From an uncultured Bacillaceae bacterium (lineage in GTDB: Bacteria; Bacillota; Bacilli; Caldalkalibacillales; Caldalkalibacillaceae): DNA of 34,581 nucleotides. Where the stretch lies: positions 1-34,581 of the forward strand of contig CALBTX010000133.1 in the NCBI GenBank assembly GCA_937967685.1, in the 5' to 3' direction. This document shows, one piece after another, positions 15,580 through 22,726 of this stretch. The notes under the pieces are model-generated. The model saw nothing but the letters and a program-made list of their open reading frames with translations, had not been told where the DNA came from and did no database searches. A program made the position numbers and the translations under genes. Within the stretch, counting starts at the first letter, position 1; each line of letters begins with the position of its first letter.

Positions 15580-16297
15580 TGTCTTCCAGCAACCCTTCCT
15601 GGTCAGACCACACATCTCCCCCTGCAAAATAACGCAAAGCTTCTTCCAACGCCGGTCCTGTCGGCGTCGTTCCTTTCGGCGAAAGGGAAGCCAGCCATTG
15701 ATCCAATGAGGTGAATTCGGTTGACCAGTCCATTTTCAGTTCGGCGCTGTCCCTCATTCCGGGAAATGTCCACAGGGAGAAGCGGTTTTCCCCTGCTCTG
15801 GACTGCAAGGAGATGCTCAAATCTCTCAATGCCTGGCTGACCGAAGCCATTTTATGTTTCATAGAGGCGCTCGTATCGACCAGAATGAGCACATCCAAAG
15901 CCAATGTCTCACCCAGGTTTTCCACAACTTCAACGACTTGACCGCGCCGTTCCGGAGGAAGAGCATCCATTTCTTCCTGCTCACCGAGAATATGTTTTAA
16001 CTCCTGATTGACCACATGTTGAATCGTTTGATTCATCGCCTTTCTGGTAACCATCTGGACGGTTTTAGGCAAGTTATGACTGTAAACAAGCTGATGGACC
16101 CCGTTTCCGGCCCTGGCGATGTTTTGGACTTCTTCCATGCCTTGATCCGACAAACTCCGACCATCCAAAATGCCGACGACATTGACCGTAATGCCATATT
16201 CACTGGCCAATGAGGCGACAGCGACCGGATCGGTCCCTTCGTTGGAACACCCGTCCGTCAACAATAAGATTTGCTTTAACTTTCCTTTGCTCATCAT
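15569..16297 (-). CDS. yabS: YabS-like von Willebrand factor A domain protein
   Basis: The 242-residue protein matches the YabS position and layout between spoIIE and yabT. It begins with the back half of a vWA fold (LLLTDGCSNEGTDP). It later shows a MIDAS DTSAS motif (about 139-143) and the threonine segment GTTPTGPALEEAL. The fold therefore appears permuted or composed of two half-domains, which I believe is normal for this family. The function is unknown; the B. subtilis gene is forespore-expressed. GGAGGGG precedes the start. Confidence 0.85.
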   Translation of the reverse strand: MMSKGKLKQILLLTDGCSNEGTDPVAVASLASEYGITVNVVGILDGRSLSDQGMEEVQNIARAGNGVHQLVYSHNLPKTVQMVTRKAMNQTIQHVVNQELKHILGEQEEMDALPPERRGQVVEVVENLGETLALDVLILVDTSASMKHKMASVSQALRDLSISLQSRAGENRFSLWTFPGMRDSAELKMDWSTEFTSLDQWLASLSPKGTTPTGPALEEALRYFAGGDVWSDQEGLLEDNAL

Positions 16298-16324
16298 TGT
16301 CCCCTCCTAAGTATACTTATTCCC

Positions 16325-16353
16325 ATTGTTGACGGCTCACAAGCTTTACATAC
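16325..16353 (-). promoter_or_regulatory. Possible SigF promoter of yabS
   Basis: The minus strand carries GTATG (16349-16353), a 15-bp spacer and GTCAACAAT (16325-16333). This partly fits the SigF pattern GYATA-N15-GGNNANANT (4/5 and 4 of 5 fixed positions). B. subtilis yabS and yabT are, from memory, SigF-dependent. The match is imperfect. Confidence 0.3.
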
Positions 16354-16416
16354 TCGCTTGGCGGTAGATTTCTATGAAAATATGTCTTCTCTTCCCTGTG
16401 CGGCAGAACACGCTCA

Positions 16417-18897
16417 TCACATTGAGATCGCCGGCTGTTTTTTCTTTGGCCTGATAGGCGGAATGCCCGCACTCGTAATGGTGGCCCACTTGGGGTTGTA
16501 GCGTTCGATTTTGGCCGCGACAACGGTCATATCGTCCAGAATTTGCCCATGATGGAATCGAATGACTTTTTCCAGCAACAAATCGGCCACCTGTTGAGGA
16601 TCATCCGTTTCAATCTCATCAATGAGCCTTTTCATCCACATCTGTTTATTTTCGATGTGCCGGGGCGCATCATAAATGCCGTCGGTGACCATAATTAAGA
16701 GATCGCCTGCCTTTAATTGCTCGCTGACGACATCCACCTCGATATTTTCCAATATGCCCATCGGTAAATTGTGTGCAGCCACGGACAGGCACTGCCGTCC
16801 CCGTTTGATAAAACTAGGCGTCGAACCAATTTTCAAAAATTTCGTTTTCGCTGTTTGCAAGTCAACCATGGCCAAATCCAGCGTAGAAAACACTTCTTCG
16901 GTCGAGCGCAAGGCGAGGACCGAGTTAATGGATTTGATGGCCACTGTTTCTTCGATGCCTGACTGTAAAATCTGTTGTAGCAATTTTAACGTTTCATGGC
17001 TTTCCAAATGGGCGCGTTCCCCGTTGCCCATCCCATCGGCAATGGCGATGGCATATTTGCCGTTACCCACTTCCATCGTATAGGAACTGTCCCCGGAAAG
17101 GATGCCTCCTCCTTTGGCCGCGCTGGCCATACCGGTTTCGATCGTGAAAGTTTTGGCGGAGACGAGTTTCATCGTGCAATATCCGTCCCGATCATAATGA
17201 CATGTTTCATTGGCGACGGTGATTTGTTCCCCGATGATATTGGTCAGCAAGGGAGCGATAATTTTCACACATTCATCATGTCCGTAACATTTCGGCTGAG
17301 TGACCTCGATTTCCACATTTCCTTCTTCCAATGAAACGATGTCCACCGAACGGATGGCTAATCCGATGTCCTCCAGGGCATCCAGCACTTGTTCTTCCTG
17401 ATGATGATGTGTTTCCCCTTCCTTTTTGATTTCCCGGGCAAAATCGTTCATCACTTCGGCCACACCGGATAGTTGATCGGCAACAACCCTCCTGCTCTCA
17501 TTCAGTTTATTTCTGTAGGTTAAGTACGTTTTATATTCCCCGATGTTTTCTTCCATGAGCTGCACGATTTTATCGGATTTCACGCAATGATTGGACCACT
17601 CGCGCTTTAAGGAAGGCTTTTCGATCTCCCCGTACATTTCCAGCGTTTCTACCAGTTCGTTCATTAATGTGTACGTTTGGTCGTATTTTTTCTGCCAACA
17701 TTGCTCTTTTTTAAAACATACCTGGCACGTTTTCTCCGTCACCGTACTTAAGAACAGGTCGATCTGTCTCCGTTTTTCTGCATCGGATTGATTCAAACCG
17801 GAGGAAAAACTTTGCGACAGCTGCTCAAACAACTGTGAAAACTGATTCACTTTATTGGCCGTCACATCTCTGAGCCGTTTCATATAGTCTTGCTGCAGGC
17901 CGGCGTGTTCTTGAGTGCCGGGAATATATTGCGAAATGCCTGTGATCACCGTTTTCGGCGTGAGAAAAAAGAGGGCGATGGCCAACAGTGATTCGTTAAA
18001 TGTTGTCCATAAGTCGGTGTTACCAACGTACAGCCCTAAGAGAAGGGTTCCGAGCAATAAACCGCTGGCCACTCCGATTTTGCGCCCTTCTCTTAACAGC
18101 CCTCCTAAAAGACCGCTGAAGGCCAGCAAACTCATTTCCACCATCGCCCCCGGATGGGCCAGGCTGAGAATGATCCCGGTGACGACCCCTACGGTGGCCC
18201 CTATCGCGCCTCCGGCAGCCATGGCAAACAGCAGAATGGCATAGCGGGAAAGCACGTTTTCCACCGATACCCCGAAGACCACCCAGCCTACTGTGCCCGT
18301 CAGCAATGTGGCGATTAAGATGACGAAGCAGATGATTTCTTCACTTTTCAACGTCTGTTTTCGTTTGCCGGTGGCCAGAAATGGAATGCTTTGCACAAAA
18401 ATGAGCGTCAGGACGAGACTTAACGATGCTTCAACGGCTGCGAGCAAGAGCGCATAGCTTGTCCAATCTTGGATAAAAGCGATCAGCATTTGCGTCAACA
18501 AGACGGATGTAAAGACCACAAAAGGTGTATAAGTTAATTCGCCTTTCCCCCACCGGGTCAACATTTTTTGAATGGTCATGAAAAAGATGATGCCCAGTAA
18601 TAAACTCACCGGAGCCCCCAACTCGTGACTGGCCGCACCCAATAGAACCCCGAGCGCAGACAATAAAATCTTGTCCCGGCGCAAATGGTAGACGACGGCG
18701 ATAAAAGGGATGGCAAAGGGAGACAATTCGCCAATAATGACGCCTCGACCTAACAAAAATCCTAAGATGAACAACAATGCTCCCCAGCGGTGAAACAAAT
18801 AATGGACACTCTTTCTGCCGAACTGTCTCACCGTTTCGAGACCGGCCCATTTCCCCAGCACAGGTTCCGTTCTGATTTGTTCCGCTTTTTTAAGCAT
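16417..18897 (-). CDS. spoIIE: Stage II sporulation protein E (SpoIIAA-P phosphatase)
   Basis: SpoIIE localises to the polar septum and dephosphorylates SpoIIAA, activating SigF in the forespore. The start at 18897 gives 826 residues (827 in B. subtilis) and follows AGGTGG; a reading frame from 19029 would put the promoter inside the gene. About ten membrane segments fill residues 30-330. A central cysteine-bearing regulatory region follows (CQVCFKKEQCW). The PP2C phosphatase domain is C-terminal, with IADGMGNG near 621 and VTDGIYD near 737 as metal-binding motifs. A Spo0A-type promoter lies directly upstream. Confidence 0.97.
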   Translation of the reverse strand: MLKKAEQIRTEPVLGKWAGLETVRQFGRKSVHYLFHRWGALLFILGFLLGRGVIIGELSPFAIPFIAVVYHLRRDKILLSALGVLLGAASHELGAPVSLLLGIIFFMTIQKMLTRWGKGELTYTPFVVFTSVLLTQMLIAFIQDWTSYALLLAAVEASLSLVLTLIFVQSIPFLATGKRKQTLKSEEIICFVILIATLLTGTVGWVVFGVSVENVLSRYAILLFAMAAGGAIGATVGVVTGIILSLAHPGAMVEMSLLAFSGLLGGLLREGRKIGVASGLLLGTLLLGLYVGNTDLWTTFNESLLAIALFFLTPKTVITGISQYIPGTQEHAGLQQDYMKRLRDVTANKVNQFSQLFEQLSQSFSSGLNQSDAEKRRQIDLFLSTVTEKTCQVCFKKEQCWQKKYDQTYTLMNELVETLEMYGEIEKPSLKREWSNHCVKSDKIVQLMEENIGEYKTYLTYRNKLNESRRVVADQLSGVAEVMNDFAREIKKEGETHHHQEEQVLDALEDIGLAIRSVDIVSLEEGNVEIEVTQPKCYGHDECVKIIAPLLTNIIGEQITVANETCHYDRDGYCTMKLVSAKTFTIETGMASAAKGGGILSGDSSYTMEVGNGKYAIAIADGMGNGERAHLESHETLKLLQQILQSGIEETVAIKSINSVLALRSTEEVFSTLDLAMVDLQTAKTKFLKIGSTPSFIKRGRQCLSVAAHNLPMGILENIEVDVVSEQLKAGDLLIMVTDGIYDAPRHIENKQMWMKRLIDEIETDDPQQVADLLLEKVIRFHHGQILDDMTVVAAKIERYNPKWATITSAGIPPIRPKKKQPAISM

Positions 18898-18928
18898 AAA
18901 AACACCACCTGAATCATATAGTGGTATC

Positions 18929-18963
18929 ATTATAAACAAAGTCATCACGGAAATTTTGTCAAA
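18929..18963 (-). promoter_or_regulatory. Spo0A-activated spoIIE promoter with embedded 0A box
   Basis: On the minus strand TTGACA (18957-18962) and TATAAT (18929-18934) are separated by 22 bp, too long for ordinary SigA promoters. This is the spacing class of Spo0A-dependent spoIIG and spoIIE promoters. A perfect 0A box TTTGTCAAA (plus strand, 18955-18963) overlaps the -35. Weaker boxes (7/9) lie upstream at 18989-18997 and 19022-19030. Confidence 0.8.
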
Positions 18964-19063
18964 ATAGGTGGACCGCCCCGATAAAAAGCTCGACATATTT
19001 CCAGGGAAAAGGCTAAAAATTTTTGTCATCTCATGTGCATGAAAAGCTCAGACAGGCACAAAC

Positions 19064-19098
19064 GAAAAAAGCCCCAAGTCATGTGCTGACCCGGTGCT
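19064..19098 (-). terminator. yabR terminator
   Basis: A 12-bp stem on the minus strand (AGCACCGGGTCA with TGACTTGGGGCT, two G-U pairs and one mismatch) is followed by TTTTTT (19065-19070). It ends the unit before the spoIIE control region. Confidence 0.75.
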
Positions 19099-19152
19099 TC
19101 GTCATACCGCCTCATCTATGGGATCGAATGGGCAAGCCGCATTCGGAATATT

Positions 19153-19533
19153 TTAACCGCGCTTGGAACCCCGACCACCTCTTTTAGTATCCATATGCCT
19201 TCGCAAGGTCGTCAGGCGATCTTCGCTCTCTTTCAAAAACTTGGACATTTTCTCCTCAAAATTTTCTTTGCGGCGGGGAGATCTGCGTTGCCAGTTCTCT
19301 TGAGCTTGTTTAATGGATAGACCGATTTTTCCATCTTCTTCGACATGAATAACTTTGACTTTGACAATGTCATTGATATTCAGAAATTCATGAACATCTT
19401 TGACATATTTATCAGCAATTTCACTGATGTGAACAAGACCGGTGACCCCGTTGGCCAGCTCGACGAAAGCGCCAAAATGGGTGATCCCCGTCACCTTGCC
19501 CTCTAACTTACTCCCTACCTCAACCCCTGACAT
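19153..19533 (-). CDS. yabR: S1-domain RNA-binding protein YabR
   Basis: This small protein has one S1 RNA-binding domain (about residues 4-75), seen in VGSKLEGKVTGITHFGAFVELANGVTGLVHISEIA and VKVKVIHVEEDGKIGLSIKQA. A basic tail ends in glycine- and arginine-rich GGRGSKRG. AAGGAGG lies 12 nt before the ATG. It follows divIC as in B. subtilis, but with its own strong promoter. The precise role is unknown; members are thought to bind RNA or ribosomes. Confidence 0.9.
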   Translation of the reverse strand: MSGVEVGSKLEGKVTGITHFGAFVELANGVTGLVHISEIADKYVKDVHEFLNINDIVKVKVIHVEEDGKIGLSIKQAQENWQRRSPRRKENFEEKMSKFLKESEDRLTTLRRHMDTKRGGRGSKRG

Positions 19534-19572
19534 GTAAGTCGTAATCCTCCTTAAAAAAATACATAAATTTAG

Positions 19573-19613
19573 ATAGTATAGTATAGTATACCCACTGTCA
19601 AAAGGTGTGTCAA
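19573..19613 (-). promoter_or_regulatory. Overlapping yabR promoters with a TATAC repeat
   Basis: On the minus strand TTGACA (19608-19613) lies 17 bp before TATACT (19585-19590). A second TTGACA (19596-19601) lies 17 bp before TACTAT (19573-19578). The -10 region is a run of the 5-bp repeat TATAC, so several -10 hexamers are available. Confidence 0.75.
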
Positions 19614-19620
19614 ATAATCT

Positions 19621-19902
19621 TTAATCAGACACATTAAAGATCATTTCGCCCTCTTTCGTTAGAAAATAATCTCTGCGCGCCACCTCGGCAATATAATCGG
19701 GGTCATGCAGCCGGTCAATTTGCTCCTGCAGTTCCCGATGGCGTTCCGTGGCCGCTTCGGCTTCGGCCCGGACTTTGGCCAAATCGGCTTGCTGATCTTC
19801 TATGACAGCCTGTTGATCGAACCACTCAGACCCGGCCCAGAAGAGAAAGACGAGCATGCCCACGGCCAGCAAATAAAGACGGAACTTCCTTGTTGCCAAC
19901 AT
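19621..19902 (-). CDS. divIC: Cell division protein DivIC (FtsB family)
   Basis: DivIC is a bitopic division-septum protein that pairs with FtsL and DivIB. The 93 residues comprise a short cytoplasmic start, one membrane segment (about 9-26, LYLLAVGMLVFLFWAG), a coiled coil (about 30-68, rich in Ala, Glu and Gln) and the conserved DPDYIAEVARRDYFLTKEGEMIF end. It starts 15 bp after yabQ, with AAGGA upstream, as in the B. subtilis yabP-yabQ-divIC cluster. Confidence 0.95.
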   Translation of the reverse strand: MLATRKFRLYLLAVGMLVFLFWAGSEWFDQQAVIEDQQADLAKVRAEAEAATERHRELQEQIDRLHDPDYIAEVARRDYFLTKEGEMIFNVSD

Positions 19903-19917
19903 ACTCCCACATCCTTG

Positions 19918-20520
19918 TTAGTAATCCTTTCTCTTCCACCATTTCGCCATTCGCCGCCAAACTCCTTTTTTTTCTTTCGGTTTTTTTGATGGATTTTCCG
20001 CCGGGTCCTCATTTTTTGCTTTGAAAATCGTCAGTCGAGTGATGATCGGTCTTAACGGCCGGACAAGAAAAACAACCGCTCGCCACAGAAAAAGCAAGAT
20101 TTTCCATACCAGGCCAACAATGGCGGCAGCGATCACCATCAGCAGCTGGTAAATTAAAATGACGGGACGAATGATTGTCCAGAACACCACTCTTTTTAAG
20201 AAGCGAAATACTGAGATAACAGAGGTAATGAGGCCGTCCAGCAAACGCAAAAAAATGGATTCCAACAACGCTTTGTAAATCGAAAAACCTAACAATAAGG
20301 AAAGAAAGATATAGATGCGGATCTCCCCGTCATTCACCCATTGCAGCCACATAAAGACGAGCAGCCCGTTGAAGAGCCAAAATAAAATATCTTGAATTGC
20401 TTGACCAAAAGGTCGTTGACGGCGGATGCACAGCCGGGCGTACGTTGCATGACACATTCCTAAAAAAATGCCTGCCCCCGTCATGTGTACCATCGTCAAA
20501 AACTGCACTTCCAGCGTCAT
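19918..20520 (-). CDS. yabQ: Spore cortex biosynthesis protein YabQ
   Basis: YabQ is a mother-cell membrane protein needed for spore cortex formation. The 200-residue product starts MTLEVQFLTMVHMTGAGIFLG, typical for the family. It has several membrane segments (about 5-20, 45-62, 68-90, 120-160) and a highly basic hydrophilic tail (EKKGVWRRMAKWWKRKDY). Its ATG overlaps the yabP stop codon by 4 bp (ATGA), so the two are translationally coupled. Confidence 0.93.
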   Translation of the reverse strand: MTLEVQFLTMVHMTGAGIFLGMCHATYARLCIRRQRPFGQAIQDILFWLFNGLLVFMWLQWVNDGEIRIYIFLSLLLGFSIYKALLESIFLRLLDGLITSVISVFRFLKRVVFWTIIRPVILIYQLLMVIAAAIVGLVWKILLFLWRAVVFLVRPLRPIITRLTIFKAKNEDPAENPSKKPKEKKGVWRRMAKWWKRKDY

Positions 20521-20819
20521 TTGAATAACTTGCTAAAGAGTCCTTTAGCTTTCTCCCCTCCCGGAGAATGATCAAGGTAGACCATCTCCATGACTAAACC
20601 TTCGATGGCAACCAGACCATTTTCCACATTTAAATTTTTCATATGCAAGTTTTGTCCCCGAATGGCTAAATATCCGTTTTCCGTTTCCAACAAAAATTCC
20701 TCACTGTCAAAACTTTCGACATTGATCACGCCGCTAATATCCAATTTCTTACGATTGATCATTTTCAATTCATGAAGTTTCTCAGTTTCTTTCATGCCGT
20801 AACGATTTTGTTCATACAT
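20517..20819 (-). CDS. yabP: Sporulation protein YabP
   Basis: YabP is a SigE-regulon protein made in the mother cell; the family is soluble and small. The ATG at 20819 follows GGGAGGG and gives 100 residues, the B. subtilis length. A longer frame to 20957 would cross the rqcP terminator. The core INRKKLDISGVINVESFDSEEFLLET and GYLAIRGQNLHMKNLNVENG is typical of the YabP/YqfC fold. It follows the rqcP terminator, so it needs its own promoter. A CATAACAT sequence near 20860 could be a SigE -10, but this is weak. Confidence 0.93.
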   Translation of the reverse strand: MYEQNRYGMKETEKLHELKMINRKKLDISGVINVESFDSEEFLLETENGYLAIRGQNLHMKNLNVENGLVAIEGLVMEMVYLDHSPGGEKAKGLFSKLFK

Positions 20820-20887
20820 GACCTCGTCCCTCCCCGTGTACAAGTTAGTCTCAGTACATGTTATGGCGGGAGAGAACAAATTAGAAC

Positions 20888-20913
20888 AAAAAAGGATGAC
20901 CGCATGGCCATCC
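20888..20913 (-). terminator. rqcP terminator
   Basis: On the minus strand GGATGGCC and GGTCATCC (one G-U pair, ATGC loop, 20894-20913) are followed by TTTTTT (20888-20893). It separates yabN-HU-rqcP from yabP-yabQ. Confidence 0.8.
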
Positions 20914-20917
20914 CTTC

Positions 20918-20973
20918 TTTTTGCATCATTTGTTTTGTATGATTTGTTTTGCGTCATTTGATTTGCGTCATTA
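20918..20973. repeat. Four-copy 14-bp tandem array after rqcP
   Basis: On the minus strand units AATGACGCAAATCA, AATGACGCAAAACA, AATCATACAAAACA and AATGATGCAAAAAG follow each other without gaps, between the rqcP stop codon and its terminator. Three of the four units contain a TGA. Confidence 0.88.
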
Positions 20974-20989
20974 AATTAATCCATCACTT

Positions 20990-21247
20990 TCAGATCTTTT
21001 TTTGCTCGCTAAGCAGCGTATACAAGGTATCAGCTGCTTCCTTTTTGACGGTGTCCGGCAGTTGCTCCACCCGGACGGTCAGCAGCTTTTGTGCGTAACG
21101 AATCTGAATCTCATTGCCGACGTCAACTTTCGTTCCCGCTTTTGCGACGTGACCATCGACCGAGATGCGTCCCTTGGCACACATCTCTTTGGCCAATGTG
21201 CGTCGTTTAACAAGCCGGGATAGTTTCAAAAACTTATCCAGACGCAT
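20990..21247 (-). CDS. rqcP: Ribosome quality control protein RqcP (S4 domain)
   Basis: RqcP (YabO) binds obstructed 50S subunits with RqcH during alanine tailing of stalled nascent chains. The 85 residues form one S4 RNA-binding domain, MRLDKFLKLSRLVKRRTLAKEMC then GRISVDGHVAKAGTKVDVGNEI, with a short acidic and basic tail. It starts 4 bp after the HU stop codon, so it is expressed with HU. The position between yabN and yabP matches B. subtilis yabO. Confidence 0.94.
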   Translation of the reverse strand: MRLDKFLKLSRLVKRRTLAKEMCAKGRISVDGHVAKAGTKVDVGNEIQIRYAQKLLTVRVEQLPDTVKKEAADTLYTLLSEQKKI

Positions 21248-21251
21248 GAAT

Positions 21252-21524
21252 TTACTTTACAGCATCTTTTAACTTATTGCCCGCTTTAAAAGCCGGAACC
21301 ATCGTTTCTGGAATTTCAATCGTTTCTCCAGTTTGGGGATTACGCCCCATCCGGCTGGAACGTTTGCGCGCTTCAAAAGTACCGAATCCGACGAATTGAA
21401 CTTTTTCACCCGAAGCAAGAGCGGAAGTAATTTCATTTAATAAACCATTAACGACTAGTTCAACATCTTTCTTCGTCAAGCCGCTTTTGTCTGAAATGTT
21501 GCTGATGATTTCATTTTTGTTCAT
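21252..21524 (-). CDS. hup: HU family DNA-binding protein
   Basis: HU is a dimeric nucleoid protein that bends DNA. The ATG at 21524 follows a near-perfect AAAGGAGGT and gives 90 residues, the standard HU length. GFGTFEARKRSSRMGRNPQTGE is the HU signature with the DNA-binding arm, followed by IPETMVPAFKAGNKLKDAV. In B. subtilis hbs lies elsewhere (near spoIVA). Here HU sits between yabN and rqcP, an arrangement I recall from other Firmicutes including clostridia-related thermophiles. An imperfect CCTG/CAGG hairpin with A/T flanks (about 21575-21600) precedes it, with no clear promoter. Confidence 0.96.
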   Translation of the reverse strand: MNKNEIISNISDKSGLTKKDVELVVNGLLNEITSALASGEKVQFVGFGTFEARKRSSRMGRNPQTGETIEIPETMVPAFKAGNKLKDAVK

Positions 21525-21639
21525 GCTCAGTCTACCTCCTTTTAACTTCACAAAACATATTCGTGCCCCAATCGGTTTTTCCTGCTTCTTTCAGGAAAAA
21601 AATTTATATTTTTTCAGGACAGACCCAAAGCTGTAAACC

Positions 21640-22722
21640 TTATGAGGGCGATTTTTTCTGTGCGGACTCTTTCGCTTTGATGGACCGCCACAACTCATTT
21701 AATTCTTCAACAGAGTCGATCTGTACATCGCCAAACACGTGTGGGTGGCGGCGGATCATTTTTTCATTCATTGACTGGAGAATATCTTCCATATTGAAAT
21801 CATCGTTATCTTCGGCGATCTGGGCATGCAGAAACACTTGCAGGAGCACATCACCCAATTCTTCCTGCAAATGTTGGGGATCCCCTTCTTCAATCGCTTC
21901 CAACACTTCTTCTATCTCTTCCCGCAAATATTTGCGCAAGGAGCGGTGGGTTTGTTTGCGGTCCCACGGACATCCGTCCGGCCCCCTCAATGTGCGCACG
22001 ATCTCTCTGGCGCGATCATAGCGGCGGTTCAGGACATCATCCTCCTCTGCAGGCGGCAGATAGACCAACGTCACATCACTCCGTCGAATCATCCTATCCA
22101 ATTCATAGAGGTGAATCCGTTCCACTTTTTCTTCCCCTAGAGTGCCCACGGCCGTCACAACCTGCACAGGGTAATCGTCCGGGTATACATGCATTAAAGT
22201 GAGTTTGATGTCTGAAGCAACCATTTGGTCATAAACTTGGGTGATGACGGTATGTAACTCCGGATGCAGATGATGTGTCTCTAAAGAAGTGCCGTCAAGA
22301 AGCACAAAACCGTCGTTCGGATCGAGCCGCAAACGAGTCCACAGCGGGTCCAGAAAACTTTGTCCGCCTATAATTTGAATGTCCACATCGGCCTGTTCAT
22401 CCGCATATTGAAGTAATTGTTGCACCGTCCGCTCGGCAACGAGCGGATGGCCGGGCACCGCATAGGTGATTTCCCCTTTTTCCCGGGCCAGGCGCATCAA
22501 TTCGTCCGTTATTTTCGTGTATACAGCACTAAACGTCTCCTCCTGTTCATACAGGGCATCAAATGAACGATACGTCAAACCCTCTTCCGCCAGCTCTTTC
22601 ACCACCGGATGGCGCACCGTGCGCAAGTAAAGATGCTTCGCTTTTTTCAACAATCGATACGTTCCGATGGGCATCTGCTGTAAATCACCGGCTCCCAAGC
22701 CGACTATGTGCACTTTACACAT
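21640..22722 (-). CDS. yabN: YabN: tetrapyrrole methylase-like domain fused to a single MazG pyrophosphohydrolase domain
   Basis: MazG-type enzymes hydrolyse nucleoside triphosphates and clean the nucleotide pool. Residues 1-225 form the SAM-methylase-like domain (IVGLGAGDLQQMPIGTYRLL, YAVPGHPLVAERTVQQLL). One MazG domain follows at about 245-345, with RGPDGCPWDRKQTHRSLRKYLREE and the metal-binding pattern EEIEEVLEAIEEGDP...EELGDVLLQ. The product stops at residue 360 shortly after the linker ELWRSIKAKE. B. subtilis YabN is about 489 residues and has a second MazG domain, absent here. Only 88 bp separate it from HU. Confidence 0.92.
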   Translation of the reverse strand: MCKVHIVGLGAGDLQQMPIGTYRLLKKAKHLYLRTVRHPVVKELAEEGLTYRSFDALYEQEETFSAVYTKITDELMRLAREKGEITYAVPGHPLVAERTVQQLLQYADEQADVDIQIIGGQSFLDPLWTRLRLDPNDGFVLLDGTSLETHHLHPELHTVITQVYDQMVASDIKLTLMHVYPDDYPVQVVTAVGTLGEEKVERIHLYELDRMIRRSDVTLVYLPPAEEDDVLNRRYDRAREIVRTLRGPDGCPWDRKQTHRSLRKYLREEIEEVLEAIEEGDPQHLQEELGDVLLQVFLHAQIAEDNDDFNMEDILQSMNEKMIRRHPHVFGDVQIDSVEELNELWRSIKAKESAQKKSPS

Positions 22723-22726
22723 CGCC

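Noticed and set aside
18898..19029. Longer spoIIE start at 19029
   Set aside because: The extra 44 codons lie over the Spo0A-type promoter and do not match the conserved N-terminus; ATG 18897 has a ribosome site and the right length.
19029..19152. tRNA genes expected between yabR and spoIIE as in B. subtilis
   Set aside because: No T-loop GGTTCGAATCC-type sequence or cloverleaf on either strand; the space holds a terminator and the spoIIE control region.
20820..20957. Longer yabP frame
   Set aside because: It would start within the rqcP 3' tandem array and cross the terminator; ATG 20819 gives the standard 100 residues.
21575..21602. CCTG/CAGG hairpin upstream of HU as a terminator of yabN
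   Set aside because: On the minus strand the 3' arm is followed by CCG rather than a T-run, so termination is not supported.
21552..21639. Frameshift restoring a second MazG domain after the yabN stop
   Set aside because: Only 88 bp remain before HU and none of the frames shows MazG motifs.
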